A stretch of 20,757 nucleotides of DNA from Phaeoceros laevis (Eukaryota > Anthocerotophyta > Anthocerotopsida > Notothyladales), in assembly GCA_049999765.1 (NCBI GenBank), contig JBNGIQ010008849.1, forward strand, positions 1-20,757, written 5' to 3'. Below are positions 9,244 through 18,073 of this stretch, in pieces (position 1 is the stretch's first letter; each line of letters starts with the position of its first letter). The translations under genes and the position numbers were made by a program. Below the pieces are notes generated by a model. The model searched no databases. It worked only from the letters and a program-made list of their open reading frames with translations, and was not told the origin of the DNA.

Positions 9244-9957
9244 CTAATTCAGTGTTGCTAACACCTGCTGCGCAAGCTCGTCACTCTCCAGAGCTTGCTG
9301 AATACGATTCCTCCATTGCTCCTGCTCTTGTACACTAGTGACTGTTAAAGCATTAACCTGCATGTTTGCTTGCTCCGCTCTGATGTTCAATGTGTTGTCA
9401 TGCGAAGCATCATGACATATGCGACTCAATGCATCTGCGACATGATTATCTGTAGATAATCATGTCGCAGATAGACCGCACGTAAGTACTTCACGGTAAA
9501 TGAAAACTGCTGTAAGAGTTCCAACCAACGAGCTTGTTTCCTGGACAAGACAGCTTGTGTTTGCAGATAAATCAAAGGATGGTGGTCTGTCTCCAGCACA
9601 AAATGTCTTCCTTCCAAAAAGCACCTCCATTCCTTAATAGCCAAAATCTGGGCGATGGCCTCCTTCTTGCTTGTTGTCCAATTGAGCTCCGCGCCTTTTG
9701 AGTTTGCGTGAAAAGAAGGCTACTAGGTGCCTACCCTGTTCATCGTCCTGCTGGAGGACAGCTCCTACTGCCAGATCCGAGGCATCACAAGTTACGGTAA
9801 AGTCTCTACTGTAGTCAGGATACACTAACACTGGAGCAGTCGTGAGAGCTTGTTTAAGCCTATTAAAGGCTTCTTCTTGCTCCTTCTGCCAATGCCATGT
9901 TTGTTCCTGTTGTAGTAATCCAGTCAAAGGGGCTGCAATGGCGGCAAACCCCTTCAC
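9244..9957 (-). pseudogene. Gypsy RNase H domain, frameshifted
   Basis: RNase H removes the RNA template during reverse transcription. Visible parts are the RT-RNase H linker (VKGFAAIAAPLTGLL, near 9950), the catalytic-Asp region VTCDASDLAVGAVLQQ, the ETDHHPLIYLQTQ motif, the SRKQARWLELLQQF stretch and the ending DNHVADALSR near 9425-9460. A frameshift falls between the first two ORFs near 9640. The frame is broken again at 9433-9472 by a palindromic insertion, just before the final DALSR motif. Confidence 0.92.
9433..9472. repeat. Perfect palindrome, 19-bp arms, 2-nt loop
   Basis: Arm atctgcgacatgattatct (9433-9451), loop gt, and its exact reverse complement (9454-9472). The arm nearer 9433 encodes the expected NHVADA of the RNase H end. 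The other arm is an inverted copy that does not belong to the protein, so it appears to be a local inverted duplication. Confidence 0.97.
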
Positions 9958-9969
9958 AAACTTGCGGTA

Positions 9970-11336
9970 CTAATTAGCCAGGCCTAGAAAAGATTGTAAC
10001 TCTTTAACTGTGGATGGCTGCGGCCAGTTATGTATTACCTCCGTTTTGGCCGGATCCACTCGAATGCCTTGTTTGTCCACAATGTGTCCGAGATATTCTA
10101 GCCGTTCAGCCAGGAACTCACATTTGGGTAGTTGGACGTAGAGCTCATGTTCTCTTAGTCGTTCCAATGCTTGCCTAAGCTTGATAAAATGTTGTTCCTT
10201 GCTGCTGCTATAAATCAAAATGTCGTCCAAGTAGACGACCAACCCATTGTTAATCATGTCTCGGAAAACATCATTCAAAGACTCTAGAAAGTGGCAGGTG
10301 CGTTGGTTAATCCAAAACTCATCACCAGCCATTCATAGTGGCCGTACCTGGTATTGAAGGCCGTCTTGGGGATGTCCTCCTCTGCTACACGTATTTGATG
10401 ATATTCAGCAGCCAGATCAAGCTTCGTAAAATAACATGCTCCAGCTAGGCTCTCTAATAACTCATCTATACGTGGAAGTGGATAGCTATTCTTGCGTGTC
10501 ACCTGATTTAGTGGTCTATAGTCTATGCACATTCTAAGCTTGCCATTCTTCTTTCTAGTAAACAGAATAGGAGCACCCCATGGTGATACAGATGGCCTAA
10601 TGTACCCCTTGCGCAACAACTCTTCTACCTGCACTTTAGACTCTTGCAACTCTAGTGGGGACATACGAAAGCAGGGTTTGTGGGAAGGACGATGCTCCCC
10701 TGAAATGAGTTCGATATGATGATCAACAGCTTGTTTAGGTGGCAGCCCGGGAGGTAAGCCATCCACTAACGCATCCTGAAACTCTGCAAGCAACTGTTGA
10801 AGCTCTGGATCTTGTGAATGGCCACTGCTGACTTGTTTCTCCGTCATTCTCTTATCCCTGATCATGATAAAAAACAACACAGACTCCGACTCCTTTTCCT
10901 TGCAGTCCCGCAAGATTTTGTCCAGGGTCACCATTTGGATTCTTGGAGTTTTGGTCTTGCCATTTACCCTACATAGTTGTTCCCCTCGTACCACAACTTG
11001 ATGTCCATTGCATGTAAGTACAAGTTCCTTTTCTTTCCATGTGATGGCGGGGTTGTGGTCTTGCAGCCAAGGCATGCCCAACAATAGATCATATCCACTC
11101 TTCAGATCCGTGATTGTTAGCTTCAACCTCTCATAATGTGCACCCATCCTTAAGTTGATCGACTTACTTACAGTGGCTTCCTCCTCACTTTTGTGCCCGT
11201 CAGCCAGCTCCACCTTGCCGCATTTCAAACCTGTATCCAGATTCCAACGTTTTGCATAACTCCTAGATAGAAAGCTGGAATTGGCCCCACAGTCAATCAG
11301 CACCCGGCAAGCCTGACCATTAACTTTGGCTTGCAC
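9970..11336 (-). pseudogene. Gypsy protease and reverse transcriptase, frameshifted
   Basis: This is the longest surviving ORF of the element (10284-11336, 350 codons), continued in another frame at 9970-10300. The aspartic protease active site is near residues 10-20 as [11 protein letters not shown], with Cys where Ser or Thr normally follows the catalytic Asp. The RT follows from about residue 220: [43 protein letters not shown] (Glu where Gly is usual) and [10 protein letters not shown]. The frame shifts near 10290. The next frame has the catalytic box VVYLDDILIYS and ends FLGLAN at a TAG (9970-9972). RT would copy element RNA into DNA in the virus-like particle. Several conserved positions are altered. 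Confidence 0.95.
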
Positions 11337-11644
11337 TGTAAAAGGCTACGTACTTGCTCATCGTTATTGTTGCGGCACTCACATTTTTCCACGTTGCTGA
11401 CTTCTACACACTCCTTGCATGACATCTCCTCCGGGCCTCGTGGGGTGCAGACTTCCCCAGCAGTCACCCCTCCGCCCGCTGGGGCTCTTCGTTTCCCTCC
11501 TCTTTGTCTGATGTTTTCTCCAACTCCGTGTTATTCACTCTTCAATTTTCGTTGTGTGCTGCCCCTTGTGGCCTTCATGGCTGTCCTCTGCCCCTGCCTC
11601 TTCCTCTGCCTCGGCCTCCAACACGTGGACAGGCAGGGGATTTA
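11337..11644 (-). pseudogene. Gag-pol junction region, decayed
   Basis: Next to the CCHC knuckle the minus strand encodes an Arg/Gly run (RGRGRGRGRG, near 11590-11620). Nearer the protease it holds a cysteine-rich stretch, CKECVEVSNVEKCECRNNN (near 11360-11420). These lie in different frames separated by stops. Basic RG runs after a zinc knuckle are common in RNA-binding gag proteins. No intact gene is present. Confidence 0.6.
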
Positions 11645-11819
11645 GGGCAATCGATACTCCGATGTCCCTATTCCCACATGCATAACAACTTCCTGGAAAT
11701 TCCCTCTTTACCTATCCGAGTTCCATGGGGGTCGGGCCATCACTTGCATTGCTGTTGTTGTTGGATCATGTCCCATACCAGTTGTTCCTCGTATTCCAGT
11801 TTCGCAGTTGGTAGAATAG

Positions 11820-11827
11820 AGCATCTG
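11820..11827 (+). repeat. 8-bp target-site duplication of the plus-strand SINE (left)
   Basis: agcatctg, repeated at 12347-12354 directly after the poly(A) run. Gag codons read continuously across the duplication when the insert is ignored. Confidence 0.9.
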
Positions 11828-12346
11828 TGTCCCGCGAGGGACACCCCGTTGGTAGCGCGCGAGCCCTGCCAACAGGCCGGCGGGGGTTCGATTCCGAACC
11901 CCTGCCACTAGCAGGCCCCTCTTGCCCACCCCCTTGCGGGGCCGGCAAGCATGGGGCCACGTGGCGGGTTGCCCCTTGCTGGGAGTGTGCCCCTTGTGGC
12001 AGTGCCCGCGCGACCGCAGTTGCGCCTGCGTTGGGATACTGGCGGCGGGCTTGGCGAAGACTGGCTGGGGTGGGGCCCCTTCAAGTGGGGCTCGTGTGTC
12101 CCGGTTCACGAGCTGTGCTGCTCGCGTACCGGCTCGGCAGGCTGGTGGCTGACCACTTGGCCTCGGGAGCAATGGAAAACGCCACAATGTCTCGAGTTGG
12201 GAGTGCAATTAGAAGATTTAAAATAGCTCGGGCGTTGAGGACATGGTAAAAGAATATATAGGCACATTAGGATATAACATGTAAATGTATACAAATTTGT
12301 GTCTAATATGAAAAGCGCCGAAATTCAGTATAAAAAAAAAGAAAAA
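11828..12346 (+). mobile_element. tRNA-derived SINE with poly(A) tail, inserted in gag
   Basis: A 519-bp insertion on +, flanked by agcatctg duplications. It starts with a hairpin tgtccc-gcga-gggaca, then an A-box-like cgttggtagcgcgcgag (about 11848-11864) and a good B-box ggttcgattcc (11885-11895), about 35 bp apart as in tRNA genes. A GC-rich body follows (to about 12180), then an AT-rich 3' part and an A-rich tail (12332-12346, aaaaaaaaagaaaaaa). It has no protein. These are the marks of a Pol III transcribed retroposon moved by a LINE enzyme. It is longer than most SINEs, so the body may be a fusion with another sequence. Confidence 0.88.
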
Positions 12347-12354
12347 AGCATCTG
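12347..12354 (+). repeat. 8-bp target-site duplication of the plus-strand SINE (right)
   Basis: agcatctg after the A-rich tail, matching 11820-11827. The first A could belong to the tail. Confidence 0.9.
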
Positions 12355-13124
12355 CCCTATCAGCCACTGCCATGGCTTCGTTCAAGGTTTGGCATCTAGC
12401 CATCGCCACTTCTCTTTTTATGGCCGGTTTGAGACCAAACAGATATTTATCAACCTTCTCATCTTCCGCCATACCTGGAATGCTAAGACATATGTTCAAG
12501 AAGGTTTCATTGTAAGAAGCCAGACTGCCCTTCTGCATCATTCCCGTTAGCTTATTCCTGGCTACAGCACGACTGTCAATCGGACTGAACTGCAATGAGA
12601 CTGCTAGTAGGAACTGATCTAACGTAACACAGGGTGGTGCACCTCCCTGTTGTACCAACATCTCTCGTTGCAGCCACCAGGTAAGGGCTGCTCCTCTCAG
12701 AACAGTGGATGCAAGTACCACTTGGGGTGCTCCTCTTTTACATTTTGGAGCATGACATACAATCGCACTTGATGCTTCTAGCGTTCCACCTCTGCCGGAT
12801 CCCTTCTTCCGCTGTAATGTTCTAGTTTGGGTGCTTTGATGGTATAGTGCGCAGCTGGCCTTGCCGGTTCCTGGGACGCCCTCGCAGTCCTCTGCTGCTC
12901 CAGCGCCTGTTCCAGGTCAGTCACCCTCGCCATCTGTTCCAGCAGCATTTGGGCTAACTGCTCCGTGCTCAAACTTGTACTAGCAGCTGTCCTGGCGACC
13001 CCCGTCTGTTCTACCTGCGTAGTCACCCTTGGCGCCCCTTCTGTAGGTTTTGGGTTCATCCTCGCTGGCGTTGTCGGAGGGATAAACCCTCCAGCCCCTC
13101 CTCGAGTCCTTAAATCCGTCTCTC

Positions 13125-13700
13125 TTACACACACGCTCTTGCAAATTCAGCCTCCAGTCGTGCCTGTTCAGCCCTTCGCCTCACACGTGCGCGGTGTCTT
13201 GCCAACCCACGGATCAACTTCTTGATACAGAGCATAAGATCCCTATCAGTAAAATGTGCTCTTTCGATGAACCCGTGTTCGTTCTCTAGTCCGAGCAAAT
13301 ACTCCCTGGCACCTTCCACTTCAATAAACTGAAAAATTTGTGTTATGCCTGGCGCGACTTCATGGAACCACACTTCTGCACCAGTTGACGATACTCCTAG
13401 AGCTTTTTGCAGCTCCCGCACGAGCAGCTCTAATGCCAGCTGCTCTCCAATCACCCACGTTCTTGTTCCTGACAACAATCTGGTCTGCAGCACATCCACT
13501 AATACACCTTGCCACAATAATTGTACACTAGAACAGATCACAAACAACGCAAGAGCTAACAGCTCCTCCAGCTGATCAAAACGCGGTGGATACAACCTCG
13601 CCACCCACGTCAACGCTTGTGTTCCCTGAACTAGATCAAACTGGACATATGTACGGAATTCCGTAATTCGCCTTAAGCTCCCAAACCTTTCCGAGCATGG
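13125..13700 (-). pseudogene. N-terminal gag extension of the gypsy element
   Basis: An open frame upstream of gag reads FDQLEELLALALFVICSSVQ, EYLLGLENEHGFIERAHF and ends in an Arg-rich helix HRARVRRRAEQARLEAEF before TAA at 13125. Without the start requirement the frame is open to about 13690. It ends within a short GT repeat that also starts the next gag frame. A 2-nt change in that repeat would put both in one frame, so this is probably the N-terminal part of a long gag rather than a separate gene. I recognise no known domain. An independent extra ORF, as some plant gypsy elements have, is the alternative. Confidence 0.55.
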
Positions 13701-14002
13701 CCAATTGGCGCTCCGCCACTTGCCTGCTCACGCCTGCTCCTGTCGCGGCCTGCCCGCGTTGCCTTACGCTTACAATTCACGCCCCCGAGCACCGCCAAGC
13801 GCTCTTCATTCACAAATTACCACCACCCGCTCGAAGCGCACAAGGTGCCACTAGATGCTGGAAATTCCCCACGCGCTTCAAGCGTTCACGTCCTCAACAA
13901 CCCCAGTGCTGCGCTCCAGGCTCTCGTGCGCAGCGTCACTCAAATGCATGCAGTGTTTTTGTGCGGACCGGATTTCCAAGCCTGACCCTCAGCTGGGGCC
14001 TT
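13701..14002 (-). other. Gypsy leader between primer site and gag
   Basis: About 300 bp of element leader with no clear gene. Short open frames on both strands lack recognisable features. Confidence 0.6.
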
Positions 14003-14016
14003 GGGCTCTGATACCA
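14003..14016 (-). other. Primer binding site (initiator Met tRNA type)
   Basis: On the element strand tggtatcagagccc follows the 5' LTR after one base. tggtatcagagc is complementary to the 3' end of plant initiator methionine tRNA, the commonest primer of plant LTR retrotransposons. It primes minus-strand DNA synthesis. Confidence 0.93.
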
Positions 14017-14017
14017 A

Positions 14018-14274
14018 TGTTGCAGCTCTTCTCGCGAGTGCTGATAAACGGGCCGAAGTCCCTGGGTTCGGGTTTGGCATTGCTTAAATAACAAAAGTAT
14101 GTACAGGTGTCGTGTTCCCCATAACTACGATTGAGACCGTGTATAATGAGGCCAAGTAGCGATTCTACTTCCTTCTAGTCATTTCTTTTACCCTGGTCTA
14201 CTATTTACTAGACCTTTATTTACCCGGCTACTGTTTACCAATCATACTTATACTAATACTATTTAACTGTGACA
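14018..14274 (-). repeat. 5' LTR of the gypsy element
   Basis: 257 bp, starting tgttgcagctc and ending ctgtgaca on +. It carries a 25-bp segment (about 14074-14098) and a 5-bp ctaga-like segment that the other LTR lacks. In the element direction the LTR should hold the promoter; no strong TATA box stood out to me. Confidence 0.92.
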
Positions 14275-14279
14275 TTCAG
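14275..14279 (+). repeat. Gypsy target-site duplication, right (ttcag)
   Basis: Identical to 4745-4749. Four of these bases also follow gaca inside the left LTR boundary, so the call rests on the fifth base and on the TG..CA ends. Confidence 0.75.
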
Positions 14280-14987
14280 ACGTTGTAGCAGCTCTGCTGC
14301 GTGTGTGAGCATCCTTTCAATTGTCGTTGGCCCCCTTCCGTCGTGAGCTGCTACAGGTCCTTTGCATTTTCGAAGAGTTGTCTCTGTTGTGTCCTTATTC
14401 CTATCATGGCCGTGCAACTGAGGAGTAGGTGCTGCTCATCATCAAGTACTCCTGCTTGGCACCTTGTGCAAATTCTGTAGTTCCTGAGCAGTGTACCTCT
14501 GTCCGTTACTACCCTCAGATTGTGTGAGACGGAATCGAGCTAAGTTGATGAGATCCCGTCTTGGGAAGACTCTCGTCAAGTACCTTTCTCTCATGTATCC
14601 CGAGCTCGCACACATGTTTTGCCTGTAGTACATGTCTGATGTGAGTGTCCTTTGGTTCCAGGTTATGTCTAAGTATGTGTGTGCGTGTGTAGGTATTTGA
14701 GGAGGTTGACAAGGTCCCATCAGGGTCCCCCCCTTGCCCATATTCGGGTAGTATGCCTTGTGAATTGACTTATCGGCTAGTACCTCTGCTGCTTTTGTGG
14801 CTAGCTCAGTCCCAGTGATTCCCCACTTTTGCAGCCAATCTTCCACCGGGGCCTTGCATCCATCCCTTGGTTGTTTCGGTTTGTTTTTGAATGGTCAGCA
14901 CTATTCCCTGTCTTGGTAGCTTGTATGGCTTCATGCTCAGCAGACGGAGCATGATTGTATCTAGCTGTCCTCTTCAATGCTTTGATC
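14280..14987 (-). pseudogene. LINE fragment: RNase H end and C-terminal zinc motif
   Basis: The minus-strand frame (14442-14846) has KWGITGTELATKAAEVLADK, which resembles the end of a LINE RNase H domain (G-N-E-x-A-D-x-x-A-K-x-A). FPRRDLINLARFRL follows it. In a neighbouring frame at about 14350-14470 comes CTRCQAGVLDDEQHLLLSC, the C-x2-C ... H-x4-C zinc motif found at the C-terminus of plant LINE reverse transcriptases. Upstream codons near 14850-14980 are frameshifted. The reverse transcriptase itself is missing, cut by the gap. It is not functional. Confidence 0.75.
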
Positions 14988-15087
14988 NNNNNNNNNNNNN
15001 NNNNNNNNNNNNNNNNNNNNNNNNNNNNNNNNNNNNNNNNNNNNNNNNNNNNNNNNNNNNNNNNNNNNNNNNNNNNNNNNNNNNNNN
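14988..15087. other. Assembly gap (100 N)
   Basis: Exactly 100 N between LINE-like remnants that read in opposite directions. Confidence 0.95.
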
Positions 15088-16110
15088 GGGGGGTGGTGGA
15101 CACCAAAAAATGGCCAGGGTGTAGCGTGCAAATACCCATCAGTCTTCATCAATGCAAGGGAATAATTCGACAATTGGAGGGAATGAAATGTTAGGATCAA
15201 CGGATTCTGGGAAATGAAATATGAAGCCACAGATAGAAGGGTTAGGAAGTGGTTTGAAGACTACTATAAGTATGATACTTCAAAAATATTCGGCATATGG
15301 AGGTCACCCATATGCAAGCAAAAATGGTCAGGGAGAATAGACGCTAGAGATGCAATGCCGGGGGTGCACTTCAAAGACACTCGCAGTATTTTTGTGAAGC
15401 TGAGAACACTCAAGTGGGCACAAGAGTTTCTGGGTTTGAAAGCACTTGTGAACTTGGCGAACAGGAAAATCCACATCACAGAAGACTAGATTTCCAGACT
15501 AGAAGAAGAAGCACGGTTATGACAATGCAACCACACCACCGCCTCCAATGTGACAATCACTGACAAACCAGCACCCATTTCAGCACAAAATGGGCATGCC
15601 AGTTGTAGAATGGAAGGATGAGTGGCAAAACGAGCAGAGCAACAAGGGGAGGGAAGGTCATGAAGGCAAGGGCTTGAACGGAGAAATCATGGAGATGGCA
15701 AGCTTCAAGTCAAATGGCCAAATCCAGCAGAGTGGATTTAGAGATGAGAACCCTGCAGACACAAGCATACATCAGGAAAGGTGTGAAGGGCAGATGGACG
15801 TAGCACGAGACGAAATTGAGCACAGTCATGAACAACAATAGCAGCAACACAATGAGACAGAGGGTACAATAGAAAACCAGACAGAGCACAATGAGCAGTT
15901 GACGGGGGACCTTAATATCAGAACGCAAGGTGAAGGAGAGGAAGATCAAAATACACAGCAACAACCAGAAAACGGAAACAACATAGATTAAGGAGGAAGG
16001 GAGGGAATACCAGCCAAAGTTGCAAATGTTGCAGTGAGGACCTGCAACAACTATTCCAACAACAAATTCCTGGATATCACAAGTAAGCAGATGTCAGCAT
16101 TTGAACATCA
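15088..16110 (+). pseudogene. Probable LINE ORF1 remnant
   Basis: On + a frame at 15100-15190 continues, after a one-base shift, into 15214-15489, which reads KWFEDYYKYDTSKIFGIWRS and RTLKWAQEFLGLKALVNLAN. A second ORF follows from 15590, Gln/Glu/Asn-rich and hydrophilic, running with stops to about 16110. A basic or aromatic RNA-binding-like part followed by a hydrophilic tail would suit a LINE ORF1. After it the codons HLNIIGFKETN could be the start of an endonuclease ORF, but the match is weak. Then comes a short aaacg tandem (about 16126-16143). The identity is a guess from layout and neighbours; the coding remnant itself is clear. Confidence 0.4.
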
Positions 16111-16143
16111 TCGGCTTTAAAGAAACAAACGAAACGAAACGAA

Positions 16144-17040
16144 ATTAGTAGACCCAAAGCTACTAAGGTATACATACGACCTTTGCTTTTTCCATCCTTT
16201 GGCTTTGCACTTCGCATTGCCCACCATTTCACACTTGTGCTATGCACTAAAGAGTTTGAAACTAGGGAATGGTTGTTCCTATGACTTTTAGGTAAGTTCT
16301 TATGTCTTTTAGGTAATGGTATAATTACTATTAATATTTACATTCAACATTAAACATTAGTCATACTAATATTTATACTAGTATCTATAAGTACTAGTAT
16401 TTATAAGTTTGTATAAGTATTAGTATCTAGACTTACCTACACTATACCTTATACGAAGACCTATATTTATACTAATTTAGATGTATAATAATTTTCGAAG
16501 ATTTTTGGGTCCTTGGGAAAAGGAACCATAGGAAATCCAACAACATAGAGTTACTAACGGTTTCTTACTTTTTGGCGACCGGAGGTTTTCGCCCCAACCC
16601 GTCAACCCATCAAACCAATCGGTCATTATAGACTAAGACTAGTAGTGCGGCCGGTTTTCGGCGAGCCCTCGTCGCGTCGGAATGGAATAGAAAAGGTGAG
16701 AGTTGTGGACCACAGTTTCTCGTGACAGCGAGACCTGTCGCTTCTAAGAGTTGAGGGCGAATCAATATGTGTGAAGAGCACGGAAGGGATTGGGCCAATG
16801 AAAGTACTGCAATCGAGTCAGCATGGCCGTCGCTCGCGTCAGCAGGGCTGGCATTGCGTGGTGGGCAAGCCGTGGACAGGTGAAATCCAGGTACACCGTG
16901 CACATCGTCCTTCCCCTGCTCGACACGTGTGCTAGCATATTACCTTAGCTGAATTGCGGCGTCAGCAGGGAAATCGGGCATATCAGATAATGCGAGGCAG
17001 GGGGCCCACCCTGACGTGGCCGCTTCATCTCCTTCCTCCA
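16144..17040. other. Intergenic: AT-rich then GC-rich stretch upstream of the J-protein gene
   Basis: 16290-16500 is very AT-rich with repeated tactagtat and ttataagt words. From about 16560 the DNA becomes GC-rich, as expected toward a promoter. No gene recognised. A 97-codon minus-strand frame at 16610-16903 has no visible domain. Confidence 0.6.
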
Positions 17041-17043
17041 GGG

Positions 17044-17049
17044 TATAAA
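17044..17049 (+). promoter_or_regulatory. TATA box of the J-protein gene
   Basis: tataaa in the context agggtataaagtc. It implies transcription from about 17075 and a 5' leader of about 270 nt. That leader would contain an upstream ATG at 17070 or slightly later with a 67-codon frame ending at 17273, if the start site lies before it. Confidence 0.6.
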
Positions 17050-17346
17050 GTCGACGCGTCCCGCTCTTGATGCCTCCGCAATTCCTTCTTTCACTGGTCT
17101 TGCCCTCTCCTCATCCACCACTCGAGTCACAGTGTGCCCGCCTTCCGTTTCACAGCATTGTGCTCCGACAAACAGGAGGTAGCCTCTGGCCGGCAAACGG
17201 ATTGTGCGCCCCTGGTGCTTGTGTGAGGGTGTCCCGGGTCTCTGCAGTTGGCAGGCAAAGTGTTTCGGTTTGAAGCTCGGTGTGACCCTCGGAGTCAATT
17301 CACGCCGCCGAATTCTTCCAGTAGCTGAGCCCTCGAGACATCTGAC

Positions 17347-18073
17347 ATGGCGCAAGCGGCAGCAGGCTCATCTTGGATGCAGCAGATGCAGTCGGTTTCG
17401 GCGCACTCCGGCAGCCCCACAGGTCAGGCCGCGTCCAAAGGGATCAAGTTCAGGAGGGATGGCAGGGGAGGAATGTCCGTCAGAGCGCATGTTGGGAGTC
17501 CCTCCACGCCTTCATCTCTGGACGAGTACGACGTGCTTGGAATTCCGCACAGTGCCTCCAAGAGTGAGGTTAAGAGCGCCTACAGGCGGCTCGCACTGCA
17601 GGTGATTGCTCCGGCACTGTTTTCTGCCTCAGTAGAGGTGGTTGGCGCCGTTTTGCCCCTCACATAAACTAGTCGAAGCTTTTCTCCCCTCGCACTGTTT
17701 CGCAGTTTTGATTGAAGTTCCCCCCTTGTCGCTATGCAGTTTCATCCGGATGTCTGCAAGGGAGACCATTGCGAGATGAAGTTCAAGGAAGTGCAGAATG
17801 CCTATGATGTATGTTTCCTGTCCCAAGACCCTATATCTCTTTGCTATGGTTGCGGTCCCTACCATTGCTATGGTAAGGATGGATGGAAATTGACTGATTT
17901 GAGTGTGGTTGACGATGCAGGGGGTGGTAAGGCAGCTTGACGAAGATACCGTGCCCGAGGATATGTCCGACTTCTGCTGGGAGGGAATGATGGGAGTGGG
18001 TGATGAGTCTTGGAACGAGTGGGAAGAATGGATGGGATTTGAGGGAGGTGTCCCTGATCTGCAGTTCCAATAG
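17347..18073 (+). CDS. Chloroplast DnaJ-8-like J-domain protein, 3 exons
   Basis: Exons 17347-17601, 17740-17808 and 17921-18073, all with GT..AG introns in phase 0, give 158 residues, about the size of plant DnaJ 8. The start ATG has good context (ctgacatggc). Residues 1-50 are rich in Ser, Ala, Gly and Arg and poor in acids, which suits a chloroplast transit peptide. The J domain runs from about 57 (LDEYDVLGIPHSASKSEVKS) with the HPD tripeptide at 87-89, needed to stimulate Hsp70 ATPase. CKGDHC follows, matching the cysteine pair at this place in plant J8. The C-terminus has MMGVGDESWNEWEEWMGFEG, the signature end of that family. The likely role is a stromal Hsp70 co-chaperone. It looks intact and converges on the PTEN gene. 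Confidence 0.9.

Larger units (their letters stand above)
11645..13134 (-). pseudogene. Gypsy gag (Retrotrans_gag type), interrupted by a SINE
   Basis: Gag forms the particle shell and binds element RNA. Visible on the minus strand are a coiled-coil-like stretch TEQLAQMLLEQMARVTDLEQ (near 12900-12960), then KLEHYSGRRDPAEVER ending at an in-frame TAG (12778-12780). After a frameshift comes the gag core: AALTWWLQREM, FSPIDSRAVARNKL, ASYNETFLNICLSIPGM and KYLFGLKPAIKREV, the usual gypsy capsid landmarks. The frame runs to VADRADA and is cut by the SINE at 12346. It resumes beyond it as LFYQLRNWN and meets TGA at 11766-11768. A CCHC zinc knuckle (CYACGN ... H ... C, near 11648-11687) is split by a 1-nt frameshift. 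Confidence 0.92.
4750..14274 (-). mobile_element. Ty3/gypsy LTR retrotransposon, chromovirus-like, inactive, with nested insertions
   Basis: A complete 9.5-kb element reads right to left. In its own direction the order is 5' LTR (14274-14018), tRNA-type primer site, gag, protease, reverse transcriptase, RNase H, integrase, chromodomain-like tail, purine-rich tract and 3' LTR (4975-4750). Integrase after RT/RNase H defines the Ty3/gypsy order, and a chromodomain-like segment after the integrase GPY motif suggests the chromovirus branch. Every coding block has stops or frameshifts. Two SINE-like insertions and one ~2.5-kb block interrupt it; without them it would be about 6.1 kb. The LTRs differ at 8 aligned positions plus three indels, so the element is not recent. 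Confidence 0.95.

Noticed and set aside
11828-11905. A real tRNA gene
   Set aside because: A and B boxes are present, but the 5' end is a separate hairpin, there is no matching acceptor stem, and the segment belongs to a poly(A)-tailed insertion.
11504-12249. Long overlapping open frames on both strands
   Set aside because: They arise from the GC-rich body of the SINE and from the antisense of gag, have no domains and cross the SINE boundaries.
17347-17667. Single-exon J-protein ending at 17667
   Set aside because: That frame reads into the first intron and lacks the HPD motif. Splicing at 17601/17740 restores the J domain in phase.
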